DNA of 41,510 bases, taken from Desulfuromonadales bacterium (lineage in GTDB: Bacteria; Desulfobacterota; Desulfuromonadia; Desulfuromonadales; Syntrophotaleaceae). The first letter of the stretch is position 1; every line of letters starts with the position of its first letter. Under the pieces are notes generated by a model. It was not told the origin of the DNA and made no database searches. It saw nothing but the letters and a program-made list of their open reading frames with translations. Positions 9,513 through 18,245 of the stretch are shown piece after piece. The translations under genes and the position numbers were made by a program. The DNA lies in the NCBI GenBank assembly GCA_013619105.1, contig JABXKU010000041.1, positions 1 to 41,510 on the forward strand, in the 5' to 3' direction.

Positions 9513-9977
9513 CTACTCTGCTCTCATTGTAGTTATCCCACTCAATGAAATTGAGCCAGGTATCTTTGGTATGAAAGCTGGGATAAGGAGAAAGTCATAT
9601 TCAAAATCGACCCGCACAGTTATATATGCTCCTTGAGTAATGGCGATATCGCCATCTGAACTATTGGGGTCAATTGTGAGTGCGGTTGCACCAAAGGTAA
9701 CTAAACGCAGTTTCGGGTCACTGTTTGTTGGGAAGTCGCTGTAAAGTTGTTGTGTTATGGCGTCTTCAACAGCAGCTCCTGGTACAATCCTGTTTCCGTC
9801 GCTGTCAACCTGGTAAACAATTGCCCTACGGGCTCCTTCACGGCTTGCATTAGTAAGCATAGCCTTGTTGTAAAATATAAATCCAAACTCTACGATACCT
9901 AAAATAATTATCAGCAACAGCGGCAAAATCACTGCAAACTCTACAACCGCTGTACCTTGTTCAGATTTTAACTTCAT
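9513..9977 (-). CDS. tadE: TadE-like minor pseudopilin
   Basis: This 154-residue protein begins with a short basic leader, then Ser-Glu-Gln-Gly-Thr-Ala-Val-Val-Glu-Phe and a long hydrophobic helix (about residues 10-32), followed by NASREGARRA. This is the TadE-like arrangement: prepilin-type cleavage after Gly by the locus peptidase (12866-13480), with Glu five residues after the cleavage site. TadE-like proteins are minor pseudopilins that join or prime the pilus. The C-terminal 110 residues form the variable extracytoplasmic domain and contain no cysteine. The start is supported by GGGAGGTGG. It lies 21 bases upstream of the TadG-like gene, so the two are probably co-translated. Confidence 0.88.
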   Translation of the reverse strand: MKLKSEQGTAVVEFAVILPLLLIIILGIVEFGFIFYNKAMLTNASREGARRAIVYQVDSDGNRIVPGAAVEDAITQQLYSDFPTNSDPKLRLVTFGATALTIDPNSSDGDIAITQGAYITVRVDFEYDFLLIPAFIPKIPGSISLSGITTMRAE

Positions 9978-10049
9978 TGTTCCACCTCCCGCTCACTGGC
10001 CGGGTCCCTATGTAATTCATCCCGTAGAACTTTTGAGCGGCCAACCGGT

Positions 10050-10340
10050 TCAATCCGTTAAGTTAAACTCGAAGACATTCTCCTCGGTGGGTGCGTCGGC
10101 AAATGTATCTGTGTAAACTTCCATGACGTTTTCAGCAGGCAGCCCTTCGAGAGTTTCTGGATTGTTAAACTCACCGGTGGTCTGATCTGCCACGTAACGA
10201 TAGTCGGGGTAGGCTACCTGCATGTCCCAGGTTTCTTGACTTTGTTGACCGAATTCACGATCGACGTAGTAAGCCTCTTCAAAGGAGGCGCAGCCCACAA
10301 GCAGTATTGAACTTGCCAGCAAAAGGATCATTGTTTTCAT
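10050..10340 (-). CDS. small lipoprotein within the Tad operon
   Basis: This 96-residue protein has a 16-residue signal with the lipobox Leu-Val-Gly-Cys at residues 14-17, then Ala, which favours outer-membrane anchoring. The mature part is acidic and rich in aromatic residues, with YYVDREFG, YPDYRYVAD and ENVMEVYTDTF blocks. It sits between the secretin gene and tadE, the place where a small lipoprotein is expected in many Tad loci. It may assist secretin assembly or stability in the manner of RcpB or a pilotin, but sequence alone does not show this. AAGGAG precedes the ATG and the gap after the secretin gene is 16 bases. Confidence 0.8.
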   Translation of the reverse strand: MKTMILLLASSILLVGCASFEEAYYVDREFGQQSQETWDMQVAYPDYRYVADQTTGEFNNPETLEGLPAENVMEVYTDTFADAPTEENVFEFNLTD

Positions 10341-10356
10341 AGCTCGCTCCTTATCT

Positions 10357-11877
10357 CTATTCGGCCGTTACGGGTTCATGTCCAAACGATCCCTCGAGTC
10401 CGCCTTGTTCACTCTCTGTGACTTGTTGACTGAAAGAATGTACGTTCATGGCATCCATGTCAGTTGGTGCTCTTCGGCCTTCTAGGCGGCCCTCTAGGTA
10501 AAATTCATAACGGTTAGGGATCTGCATATTTTCACCGGGGTACTTGATGGTGCCTTCTTTGTTGGCCACGACCAGATGCGGTGTGACAGATATCAACAGG
10601 TCGGTTTTCTCTTGCTGGTAACTGGTGCTACGGAACAGAGTTCCGATGATTGGTATATCGCCCAACCCAGGTATCTTGCTGACACTTTCTCTTAACGAAT
10701 CCTGAAGCAATCCGGCTAGAGCCAGGGTTTGTCCGTCGTATAGCTGGACCGTGCTTTCCAGCTTACGAGTAGTCAGGTTGGGTACTACATAGCTGGAACC
10801 AACAATTCCCGATGGAATTGAGCTGCTGGAGGAAATGTCACTGACGCTGGGAGCAACGCGCAGGCTGATCTTTCCGTTGCTGAGGACAACCGGGGTAAAC
10901 CGCAGGGCTACACCGAATTCCTTGTACTCGATGGTGATGCCGTCTTCATCGGGAACCGGAATTGGAAATTCGCCACCAGCCAAGAAGCTGGCTTCCTGGC
11001 CGCTCTGGGTGACCAAGCGGGGTTCCGCGAGCAGCCTGGCCAGGCCTTCTTCTTCAAGAAAGCGCAGGGCGGTGGAAAAATCGCCGATATCGATGAAGAT
11101 GTTGGCCGGGTTATCCGCGAAGTCGGCGAAATTAAGGAGCAGGCTGCCAACTGTTGCGTCGGTTAAGGTGCCGCTATCTGTGGTATTAAGGCCACCTATT
11201 CCACCTACGCCAATATTATCACCAAGGGCTCCGTCCCAGCCAAGAGCGGCTCTTAGGTCGCGTCCAGAGGTGCGGGTGACTTCGGCAAATTTGACCTCAA
11301 GCAGAACCTGCTGAATGCCGCCGACGCTCATCAGGTTGGTGATGCCGTCCCCTGATTTGCCGGTATCTTCTTCACTACGATCGCCTTCGGCCTTGGGGGG
11401 CAGAAAGGTGCGCGCCAGGCGAAGTGCTTGTTCCATAACCTCGGGGCCAGAAACCGTGCCGGATAGAACAATGCCGGATTCGGATGAATGGACCTTTATG
11501 TCCTGATTGGGGTAGAGCTGATGCAGCTTTTGCTTAAGAGGAGTGACGTCGAGATTGACGTTGACGTCGATGATCGCGCGGACTTCCCGTTTATATTCAT
11601 CCCATACCGTGATTCGCGAGTAACCAACCTTTTTCCCTAGATTGTAAACATTGATCAGGTCGGCTTTCAGTGGCCTTGCGCCGACGATCTCTTGATTAGA
11701 GATCAGAATCTTCATTTTGCGGCTTGGCTCACGGATTTCAACGAGTTCGGAACCGCCGATGTTTACATCTAGGGTAAGGTACTCGATTTCGGCAGCAATA
11801 AGAGGGGTGGCAAAGATCAGCAGAGCCAATAGTGCTGCCAGTCCCATCGGTTTAGTAATTAAACGACATCTTTTCAT
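10357..11877 (-). CDS. cpaC: Tad pilus outer-membrane secretin CpaC/RcpA
   Basis: The 506-residue protein is a type II/III secretin that forms the outer-membrane pore for the Flp pilus. It has a signal peptide of about 28 residues ending Ile-Ala-Ala, an N-terminal pilus-secretin domain, a BON-like domain near residues 100-165, and the secretin core at about 270-440. Within the core, VPNLTTRKLESTVQLYDGQT followed by LALAGLLQD is the conserved secretin C-terminal signature. The extra C-terminal tail of about 50 residues could contact a pilotin. AGGAGGT precedes the ATG. The gene sits between cpaB and the small lipoprotein gene in the standard order. Confidence 0.94.
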   Translation of the reverse strand: MKRCRLITKPMGLAALLALLIFATPLIAAEIEYLTLDVNIGGSELVEIREPSRKMKILISNQEIVGARPLKADLINVYNLGKKVGYSRITVWDEYKREVRAIIDVNVNLDVTPLKQKLHQLYPNQDIKVHSSESGIVLSGTVSGPEVMEQALRLARTFLPPKAEGDRSEEDTGKSGDGITNLMSVGGIQQVLLEVKFAEVTRTSGRDLRAALGWDGALGDNIGVGGIGGLNTTDSGTLTDATVGSLLLNFADFADNPANIFIDIGDFSTALRFLEEEGLARLLAEPRLVTQSGQEASFLAGGEFPIPVPDEDGITIEYKEFGVALRFTPVVLSNGKISLRVAPSVSDISSSSSIPSGIVGSSYVVPNLTTRKLESTVQLYDGQTLALAGLLQDSLRESVSKIPGLGDIPIIGTLFRSTSYQQEKTDLLISVTPHLVVANKEGTIKYPGENMQIPNRYEFYLEGRLEGRRAPTDMDAMNVHSFSQQVTESEQGGLEGSFGHEPVTAE

Positions 11878-11922
11878 AGTGACCTCCTGATGTGTTAAAC
11901 CGCAATCGGTAAGGGCAGAAGC

Positions 11923-12729
11923 TTAAGGTTGCGCCTTGAACCGATACTTTTCCGGCGCTTTTTCTCCGCGAATGATTTCCACCTCGAAGGCCGGAGGGGG
12001 CGGGGGGGTGTAAACCCGGCGCCGAACCCGGCGGACCACCTTGGGTTTCACTACTATTTCTTCTTCGTCCAGAGGATTTCGCAGTACTAACTGGATCGAC
12101 CCCTCGTTGGTCTGCAGGGCCAGTTTTCTGGCTTCTTCAGGCGTCAGTTCCAGGGTGACAGTGCGCACTACCTTGGGCTTACCTTCGTCGATGAAGGTTT
12201 CTTGAGCAATGGCTAAAACCTCTACTTTTTGCAGTAGGGTTTTAGCTGTTTTTCCCTTGCCCTTTTTTTGTATGGAAATTACATCGACAAAGGTATTGGG
12301 CAGGATGAAGCCGCCGACGCCGGTGACCTCGTTGACTTTGATGGCCATCGCCCGCATACCTGGCTTAATCACTGCGACCAATCCTGCTCCCGAGCCGGGA
12401 GCGGCCAGTTCTGCTCCGAGTACCGGAGTGCCGGCGGTCATCTTGGATACGTTGACTCGCCCCTCGACCTCTTCAATGTTTTCGAAGGCTCCTTTGGGAA
12501 CACTGGTTCGTGGCCACCTCGATAGGGTCAAGTTTTCTGCGGTCAGCCGTGAGCCGATACTCAGGTCACTTGCCGCAACCACGATTTGGGCCAGGGGAAC
12601 GCTCTCGCTACTGCGTTCCACCGAAACCGTTGGATTCTGGGAAGAAAGCCATTTGTTAACCAGAATCACGGCCACCACGCCGAACAGGATGGCCAGCCCC
12701 AAAGCGATAATTGTGCCGTACTTTTTCAT
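11923..12729 (-). CDS. cpaB: Flp pilus assembly protein CpaB/RcpC
   Basis: This 268-residue protein has an N-terminal membrane anchor (about residues 5-25), an SAF domain at about 50-110 with ASDLSIGSRLTAENL, and the RcpC/CpaB domain with LPNTFVDVISI and TLELTPEEARKLALQ. CpaB links the inner-membrane machine and the secretin in the periplasm and can bind peptidoglycan or the pilus. The C-terminus carries a basic stretch and a run of five prolines before EVEIIRGEK, a flexible tail frequent in the family. The longer frame begins five codons upstream, but the ATG at 12729 follows GGAGGAGG by five bases and gives a normal start. A 136-base gap separates it from the peptidase gene upstream. Confidence 0.92.
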   Translation of the reverse strand: MKKYGTIIALGLAILFGVVAVILVNKWLSSQNPTVSVERSSESVPLAQIVVAASDLSIGSRLTAENLTLSRWPRTSVPKGAFENIEEVEGRVNVSKMTAGTPVLGAELAAPGSGAGLVAVIKPGMRAMAIKVNEVTGVGGFILPNTFVDVISIQKKGKGKTAKTLLQKVEVLAIAQETFIDEGKPKVVRTVTLELTPEEARKLALQTNEGSIQLVLRNPLDEEEIVVKPKVVRRVRRRVYTPPPPPAFEVEIIRGEKAPEKYRFKAQP

Positions 12730-12865
12730 AAAAACCTCCTCCACGCATATTCTTTAAGGGTGCCGAATCAGTGACTCTAAATCTCCGCGATTTCAATTAA
12801 GTGCCTAACCGTTTTATGTTGATCGCAACGCCCTTTTTCAGGTCGACCGCGAATTGTTTATAAAG

Positions 12866-13480
12866 TCATGTCGCTAACATTTGTAGTAGTCCTCCCCAGC
12901 TAATATATGCGTAATAACCAAATGCAATCGCCGCCGCATAGGGGAAACGGAGTGTTTGGCCAGGAATTTGTGCCAGACTTTTGGCCGGGACTAGACCGGC
13001 ACGGATGGAACGAATCCATTCCAGACAGGTCTGACGCAATTGCGGCACAAATAAGCATTGTAGTAGCCCCATGATACCGCCAACTAAACCGGTATAGACA
13101 AACACCTGCAGGATGGTTACTGGTCCGAGCAAGGCTCCAAGTACGGCAAGAGCCTTGACATCGCCAGCTCCCATGCCGCCCATGATAAAGGGGATGAGGA
13201 AAAGCCCCAGGCCGGCTAACAAGCCGAAAAAGGCCAGACTGAATCCGGCTAGGCCATTGTTGCTAGTGTGGTAACCGAAAGCAAACAACAGCAACAGCAG
13301 GTTGAAAAGGTTAGGGATTTTGGAAAAGAGGGTATCGCTGGCGCATATAAGAAAAAGAAAAGAGGAGGCAGCAAGCACGATCCAGTCAGCTCTTTGTTGG
13401 TGGATCAAGTAAAGAGCAAACACCATGGCGACGGATCCTGTAGCGTATCGAGGAATGTCCTGGATACCACGGTAAATCAT
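12866..13480 (-). CDS. cpaA: Tad prepilin peptidase CpaA/TadV (type IV A24 family)
   Basis: This 204-residue polytopic inner-membrane aspartic protease processes the prepilin Flp and the TadE-like pseudopilins. The two catalytic aspartates are visible: one in Cys-Ala-Ser-Asp-Thr (about residue 49), followed by SKIPN, and one in the hallmark GMGAGDVK (about residues 102-109). About six hydrophobic segments are present. As usual for the Tad branch, it lacks the N-terminal methyltransferase domain of PilD. AAAGGGGG precedes the ATG. It lies 60 bases downstream of the flp stop. Confidence 0.93.
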   Translation of the reverse strand: MIYRGIQDIPRYATGSVAMVFALYLIHQQRADWIVLAASSFLFLICASDTLFSKIPNLFNLLLLLFAFGYHTSNNGLAGFSLAFFGLLAGLGLFLIPFIMGGMGAGDVKALAVLGALLGPVTILQVFVYTGLVGGIMGLLQCLFVPQLRQTCLEWIRSIRAGLVPAKSLAQIPGQTLRFPYAAAIAFGYYAYISWGGLLQMLAT

Positions 13481-13540
13481 GCTTACTGCCCCCTTTAAAT
13501 CGAATGCCTATCATAAAACTCGGTGTACGGTTCACAATGC

Positions 13541-13720
13541 CTAGCTGTCTGGTAGGCGATCGGCGATGTTCTGGAACGTGTTGTTGACTTTATCACCCAA
13601 AAGGGTGATAGCCACAATGGACACGATAATAATCAGGGCTAGCATGACAGCGTATTCGGTGGCCGTGGCCCCTTCTTCGCTTACCAAAAATTCTTTGGCC
13701 TTCAGCAGCATTTTGCTCAT
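13541..13720 (-). CDS. flp: Flp/Fap-type major pilin
   Basis: This 59-residue gene encodes the major pilin. The frame reads MSKMLLKAKEFLVSEEG, then ATATEYAVMLALIIIVSIVA and a short polar tail ending in Asp-Ser. The features match Flp pilins: a short basic leader, a cleavage site after Gly17, Glu-Tyr five and six residues into the mature form, and a single hydrophobic helix. AAGGAGG lies six bases before the ATG. It is the first gene of the operon, followed by its own peptidase gene. The mature pilin would be about 42 residues. No second flp copy is visible in the window. Confidence 0.95.
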   Translation of the reverse strand: MSKMLLKAKEFLVSEEGATATEYAVMLALIIIVSIVAITLLGDKVNNTFQNIADRLPDS

Positions 13721-13899
13721 TTTTTACCTCCTTGGGTTGGTAGGTCCGCCCGTGACCATCGTCGCTTGCGATGCAGCGGATGTTTGGTTACATGGCCGGT
13801 TGCTAATCTGTTTTCTCGGTTTGGAAAGATCAAGATGCATAGCAACTGGGGCTCATTGTTCAGGGTCAGTGGGTATCAATCAGTCCCTTATTTGATTTA

Positions 13900-13927
13900 A
13901 TGTTAGCGGGGTTATTTAAGGTGTCAA
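13900..13927 (-). promoter_or_regulatory. candidate sigma-70 promoter of the Tad operon
   Basis: Read on the minus strand there is a perfect -35 hexamer TTGACA (13927-13922), a 16-base spacer and TAACAT (13905-13900), which matches four of six -10 positions. This would place the start of transcription near 13893, leaving a leader of about 170 bases before flp. No other promoter-like element of similar quality is visible in the 370-base gap. The assignment rests on consensus matching alone. Confidence 0.5.
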
Positions 13928-14009
13928 GCAAGCAGGCTAAAGGTAGTGCAAAATAGTTAAATAAAAGACATTAGCTGTATCATCCTAGTGGTATCGGGTA
14001 ATTAGGTGA

Positions 14010-14038
14010 CTGGCAGAAAAGGAGTAGGCTGGTATGAT
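14010..14038 (+). promoter_or_regulatory. candidate promoter of the GtrA-like gene
   Basis: CTGGCA at 14010-14015, a 17-base spacer and TATGAT at 14033-14038 form a reasonable sigma-70 promoter. The -10 is preceded by TGG, which gives an extended -10 element. The predicted start near 14045 leaves a leader of about 46 bases. It is divergent from the Tad promoter, so this gap serves both directions. Confidence 0.45.
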
Positions 14039-14090
14039 ATGAGAAAAGGACCAAGTCGGTTGGTTCCTTTGACTGGAAGGATGAGACGGA

Positions 14091-14558
14091 ATGCAAATTT
14101 TGCGGTTCGCCATTGTGGGAGTTTCTAACACTCTGATCGACTTCGGAGTGCTGAATGGTTTGTTGTGGCTGAACGGTTATCCGGTCGGGTGGCGGTTGCT
14201 TTTGTTTAATGCTCTGGCTTTTATTCTGGCCAGCGGCAACAGTTATCGATTGAACAAACATTGGACTTTTGGCGATGAAAGACCTGCTACCCTGTCCCAG
14301 GTAGGACTCTTTATCCTGCTGACCTTGATCGGCCTGCTTCTCAATTGCACGGTGATTTATCTGCTGACCTGTTCTGGTTGGTTTTCTCTGGCGGGCATGA
14401 ACGTTGTCTGGGTCAATCTGGCCAAAGTTGCAGCGACGCTCGCCAGTATGGTTTGGAACTTCTATAGCTATCGTTGGTGGGTGTTTCGCGCAGGGTCCCA
14501 AGCGCAGACCGGACCTCCGGTGGCTGCCGCAGCAAAGTCGACGTGGTTAGTTCAATAA
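14091..14558 (+). CDS. GtrA-family membrane protein
   Basis: This 155-residue protein has four hydrophobic segments (about residues 5-25, 33-53, 70-93 and 108-127) and the GtrA/DPMS family signature: RFAIVGVSNTLIDFGVLN at the N-terminus, ASGNSYRLNKHWTF after helix two, and MVWNFYSYRWWVF near the end. GtrA-like proteins are thought to flip or present polyprenyl-linked sugars, and in many proteins this domain is fused to the kind of glycosyltransferase encoded at 381-1160. That link is inference because 13 kb separates them. The ATG follows GGAAGGATGAGACGGA. The last 20 residues are a polar tail. It is not tightly linked to the aldehyde dehydrogenase downstream (164-base gap). Confidence 0.9.
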   Translation: MQILRFAIVGVSNTLIDFGVLNGLLWLNGYPVGWRLLLFNALAFILASGNSYRLNKHWTFGDERPATLSQVGLFILLTLIGLLLNCTVIYLLTCSGWFSLAGMNVVWVNLAKVAATLASMVWNFYSYRWWVFRAGSQAQTGPPVAAAAKSTWLVQ

Positions 14559-14722
14559 GATACACCTTTTGTATCCCGCTACTCTTCCTTGATTATTGTT
14601 TTTGGTTGCGCTGCTGTTCTTGTTGGTCGTGCCGGACTGATTGCAGTGAACGGCTGGTTTGTTATGCTTTGCAAAAGCCCTGAAGTGGCTTGCTAAGGCA
14701 TTCTTTTTACGGGAGAACTGTA

Positions 14723-16219
14723 ATGACCAGAATTAATAATTTTATCGCCGGTGAATGGGTATTGCCAAGCAATGGCGAATTTGGCCAAAGCATTAATCCT
14801 GCACGTATTTCTGATATCGTTACCCGCTATCCTCTCTCTGCTAAATCGGATGTTGATCGGGCTGTGGCGGCTGCCCGGGAGGCTTTTCCCGCCTGGCGGG
14901 ATTTGCCGGCCCCGCGACGGGCTGAAATATTGTACAAGGCTGGTGAAATAATGCAGCGGGCCAAGGTAGAATTAGGTAAAAGCGTCACTCGGGAGATGGG
15001 CAAGGTTTATTCAGAGGGTTTGGGAGACATTCAGGAAGCCATTGATATGGCCTATTATATGGCCGGCGAAGGGCGGCGGATGGTTGGAGATACCGTGCCT
15101 TGCGAATTGCCCCATAAGGACGGTAAGTCGATACGCGTTCCGCATGGGGTTTTTGCCCTGATTACCCCCTGGAACTTTCCGGTGGCGATACCGGTGTGGA
15201 AGATCTTTACCGCTCTGATTTGCGGCAATACAGCTGTTTTCAAACCTTCTTCGGATAGTCCCTATTGTGCGGCGATGCTGGTGGAAATTCTAGAAGAAGC
15301 TGGATTGCCTGCCGGGGTACTCAACCTGGTTATGGGGAGGGGCCAGCAGGTTGGAGAGTATCTAGCGACCCATCCCGATGTGGATGGGATTTCCTTTACT
15401 GGTTCCTGTGTCGTTGGCGAGGCGTTGGCTCAGCAGGCTGCTATTCTGCACCGACCTATTGCTATGGAAATGGGCGGCAAGAATGCCATCCTGATTCTCG
15501 AGGACGCCGACCTTGATCTTGCGCTGCACGGTGTGCTTTGGGGTGCCTTTGGTACCACAGGGCAACGTTGCACCGCAGCCAGCCGCATCATCGTGGAGCA
15601 GAGCGTCTATGACCGGTTCCTAAGCCGTTTGGTCGATGCGGCTGGGGCATTGTGCCTGGGTGACGGGCTTTTACCAGAAACCGATGTCGGCCCCCTGATC
15701 AATAAACAGGCTTTGAATAAAGTTCTCGATTATATACGCATAGGGCAGGAAGAAGGGGCCGAACTGCTCTGCGGTGGCGTGCGGGCCGCTGAGGGGAGCC
15801 TACAGGAAGGATATTTTATCCAGCCAGCGGTTTTCGCTCATGTACACCCCGAGATGCGCATCGTTCAGGAAGAGATTTTTGGTCCGGTACTAGCGGTAAT
15901 GCCCTGCGCCGGTTATGAAGAAGGAGTCAACCTGATTAATCAAAGCTGCTATGGGCTGTCAGCCTCGATCTATACGAACGATGTCAATTATGCCGCTCGT
16001 GCAGAAAGGGATATCGATAGCGGTTTGGTCTATATCAATGCCAGCACTATCGGTGCTGAGATCCAGCTTCCCTTTGGTGGTTTTAAACATTCTGGATCCG
16101 GCCATCCTGAGGCGGGCGGTCGAAGGGGAGGCATAGACTTCTATTCCCGTATCAAGGTGATATATCGGGATTTTAGCGGCCGCTTGCAAAAAGCCCAAGT
16201 CACAGAGGAACCACAATAA
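14723..16219 (+). CDS. NAD(P)-dependent aldehyde dehydrogenase
   Basis: The 498-residue soluble enzyme has the complete aldehyde dehydrogenase fold: the oxyanion asparagine in TPWNFP (Asn151), the cofactor-loop region [11 protein letters not shown], the general base in MEMGGKNA (Glu249) and the nucleophile Cys283 in [11 protein letters not shown]. Family members oxidise an aldehyde to the acid with NAD(P). It resembles the 2,5-dioxopentanoate/amino-semialdehyde branch, but the substrate cannot be fixed. A longer frame starts at 14690; the ATG at 14723 follows GGGAGA and matches the family N-terminus NNFIAGEW. Its stop overlaps the next gene's start as TAATG, so it is translated together with the COG2403 GTPase, which may bear on its role. 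Confidence 0.92.
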   Translation: MTRINNFIAGEWVLPSNGEFGQSINPARISDIVTRYPLSAKSDVDRAVAAAREAFPAWRDLPAPRRAEILYKAGEIMQRAKVELGKSVTREMGKVYSEGLGDIQEAIDMAYYMAGEGRRMVGDTVPCELPHKDGKSIRVPHGVFALITPWNFPVAIPVWKIFTALICGNTAVFKPSSDSPYCAAMLVEILEEAGLPAGVLNLVMGRGQQVGEYLATHPDVDGISFTGSCVVGEALAQQAAILHRPIAMEMGGKNAILILEDADLDLALHGVLWGAFGTTGQRCTAASRIIVEQSVYDRFLSRLVDAAGALCLGDGLLPETDVGPLINKQALNKVLDYIRIGQEEGAELLCGGVRAAEGSLQEGYFIQPAVFAHVHPEMRIVQEEIFGPVLAVMPCAGYEEGVNLINQSCYGLSASIYTNDVNYAARAERDIDSGLVYINASTIGAEIQLPFGGFKHSGSGHPEAGGRRGGIDFYSRIKVIYRDFSGRLQKAQVTEEPQ

Positions 16220-17565
16220 TGGGTGCCGTCAGCGCCGGACAACGTCGAAAATTAGTCATTATGGGAGCTGGTGGGCGGGATTTTCATAATTTTAATGTCC
16301 TGTACCGGCAACAGCCAGAGGTTGAGGTGCTTGCTTTTACCTCGGCTCAGATCCCTTTTCAGAAGAATCGCCTTTATCCCCCGGAATTGTCGGGTCCCAG
16401 CTATCCCCAGGGAATTCCTATCGTCGGGGAAGAAGCGTTGCCCACGCTGTTGGCCACGGGGGATGTCGAAGTGGTTTTTTCATACAGCGACATTTCCCAT
16501 CAGCAGTTGATGAGCATTGCTTCTCGCGTGCTTGCCCTTGGCGGCAAATTCAGTCTGCCCTCCGTTAAGCAGACCATGCTGTCGGCAAATGTGCCGATTG
16601 TGTCCGTTTGTGCCGTGCGTACCGGTTGTGGGAAAAGCCCTCTGGTTCGTTTTCTTTGTAAGCTTCTTTTAAATCAAGGGCGTCATCCGGTTGTGGTTCG
16701 CCACCCTATGGCTTATGGCGATCTGCAGGGCAGGGCGGTACAGCGGATTTCTGCTGAAACCGACGTTCATGAATCTCTTTGGACCCTTGAAGAACGAGAA
16801 GAGTTCGAACCTCTTTTGAATTTGGGGGTTAGTGTTTTTTGTGGAGTCGATTATAGGGCTATTCTTGACGAAGCTGAAAAGGCCGGGGATTTAATCATCT
16901 GGGATGGCGGAAATAATGATGTGCCCTTTTTTTGTCCGGACTTGGAACTGGTCATTCTGGACCCGTTACGGGCTGGGGATGAAGTTGGATATTATCCAGG
17001 CCAGGTCAATCTGCGCCGGGCAGATATCTTAGTGGTGAATAAGGTTGATCAGGCCAACCCGCAACAAATGGAGGTTGTACGGGGCCATGTTGATTTTTTT
17101 AACCCCACCGCAGCCTTAATCGAAGGGCGTCTACAGGTGTCTCTTGATGATCCGGAAACCCTTCATGGAAAGCGTGTGGTGGTGGTGGAAGATGGGCCGA
17201 CTGTGACCCACGGTGGCATGGCTTATGGGGCGGGTATAGTCGCTGCCAGGTGTTACGGAGTTCTGGAAATTGTCGACCCTCGCCCTGCAGCACAAGGAAG
17301 TTTGTGCGAGGTCTATAAGAATTGGCCGCACCTGTCTCGGGTGCTGCCAGCCATGGGATACAGCCCGAAACAATTAGAAGACTTGGAACTAACCCTGAAA
17401 CAAGTGGATTGTGATCTAATCGTTTCGGCCACCCCTGTTGACCTGAAACAATTATTACATTTAAACAAGCCCTTGGTTCAGGTACGATACGAATTCGTTG
17501 AACAAAACCCTGATGAATTATGCCAAAAAATTCTTACCTGGTTGCCTAACAGCAAGGCGAAGTGA
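16219..17565 (+). CDS. COG2403-type predicted GTPase (cyclic 2,3-diphosphoglycerate synthetase-like)
   Basis: This 448-residue protein has an N-terminal Rossmann-like segment (VIMGAGGRDFHNFN, about residues 14-27), a P-loop-like TGCGKSPLVRF near 133-143, an aspartate-rich middle with DLIIWDGGNNDVPFF, and a GTPase-like NKVDQ near 274. This matches a family often labelled cyclic 2,3-diphosphoglycerate synthetase from archaeal relatives, but most bacterial members are uncharacterised, so I keep a cautious name. It starts on the last base of the aldehyde dehydrogenase stop codon, so the two are probably translated together. Whether it acts on 2,3-diphosphoglycerate is unproven; a glycolytic mutase is encoded at 36485, far away. 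Confidence 0.78.
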   Translation: MGAVSAGQRRKLVIMGAGGRDFHNFNVLYRQQPEVEVLAFTSAQIPFQKNRLYPPELSGPSYPQGIPIVGEEALPTLLATGDVEVVFSYSDISHQQLMSIASRVLALGGKFSLPSVKQTMLSANVPIVSVCAVRTGCGKSPLVRFLCKLLLNQGRHPVVVRHPMAYGDLQGRAVQRISAETDVHESLWTLEEREEFEPLLNLGVSVFCGVDYRAILDEAEKAGDLIIWDGGNNDVPFFCPDLELVILDPLRAGDEVGYYPGQVNLRRADILVVNKVDQANPQQMEVVRGHVDFFNPTAALIEGRLQVSLDDPETLHGKRVVVVEDGPTVTHGGMAYGAGIVAARCYGVLEIVDPRPAAQGSLCEVYKNWPHLSRVLPAMGYSPKQLEDLELTLKQVDCDLIVSATPVDLKQLLHLNKPLVQVRYEFVEQNPDELCQKILTWLPNSKAK

Positions 17566-17627
17566 TGTGTATTGAATGAGCTGTTGGCTAAAGTTAGGGT
17601 GGTCATTCGTACATCCTTAAATTCTAC

Positions 17628-17655
17628 TTGACAGTAATTGGCAAGAGGGTAGGAT
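17628..17655 (+). promoter_or_regulatory. candidate sigma-70 promoter of the DUF2148 gene
   Basis: A perfect TTGACA at 17628-17633, a 16-base spacer and TAGGAT at 17650-17655 (four of six -10 positions) lie in the gap after the COG2403 gene. Transcription would start near 17662, leaving a 44-base leader. This also argues against the longer frame of the next gene, because its upstream TTG start would be part of the -35 box. Confidence 0.5.
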
Positions 17656-17705
17656 ACAGCCACTTGCTATTTCTGATTGCTAGTGTACTACCAAGGTGTT
17701 TTTTC

Positions 17706-18236
17706 ATGGTAAATCTTAATGTGGAATCTCATAGTCAGTCGCTTGTCGATGTTGCTCAACAACTGTGTATTGCCGCTCGCACAGCTCCCAAGGCCAGGGG
17801 GCAGGACCTTCTGGTGACAGGCATTGTCAGTGGCGCAGATAAGACTCGGTTGGCCGATACTATGAGGGATATTGCCCGTCGTGACGGTGTGGAATTTTTT
17901 GAGCGCGATGCGCAGAATATTGATGATTCACCGGTGGTTGTGTTGATCGGCACTCGTAAGGAAGTGATGGGCTTGCCCCATTGTAGATACTGCGGGTTTG
18001 GAGATTGTCAGGACCTCATTGCATCCGGGGGGGTCTGCGCTTTTAACAGCGGTGATCTCGGCATAGCATTAGGTTCTGCTGTCAGTCGTGCCGCTGATCT
18101 GCGGTTGGATAATCGTATTATGTATTCTGCCGGTAAGGCAGCGGTAGAACTCAAAATGCTTGGTCCCGATGTCTGCATGGCTTACGGGATTCCCTTATCT
18201 GCGAAGGGTAAAAATATCTTTTTCGACCGCGGATAG
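17706..18236 (+). CDS. DUF2148 protein with a ferredoxin-like cysteine cluster
   Basis: This 176-residue protein matches the DUF2148 family. Its middle contains HCRYCGFGDCQDL, a CX2CX4C cluster, and a fourth cysteine in GGVCAF about 13 residues on, which together could bind an iron-sulphur cluster. The N-terminal third includes APKARGQDLL, a conserved element. The C-terminal part is rich in small residues (AVSRAADLRLDNRIMYSAGKA). Its biochemical role is not known to me; it is common in anaerobes, which fits the rest of the window. I chose the ATG at 17706 because AAGGTG precedes it and the longer frame begins at a TTG inside a promoter. The Nudix gene follows after nine bases. Confidence 0.8.
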   Translation: MVNLNVESHSQSLVDVAQQLCIAARTAPKARGQDLLVTGIVSGADKTRLADTMRDIARRDGVEFFERDAQNIDDSPVVVLIGTRKEVMGLPHCRYCGFGDCQDLIASGGVCAFNSGDLGIALGSAVSRAADLRLDNRIMYSAGKAAVELKMLGPDVCMAYGIPLSAKGKNIFFDRG

Positions 18237-18245
18237 TAGGTCGTT

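Noticed and set aside
13980-14501. 173-codon minus-strand frame opposite the GtrA-like gene
   Set aside because: Gln/Ser-rich, no motif, and antisense to a clear four-helix GtrA protein; it would also cover that gene's promoter.
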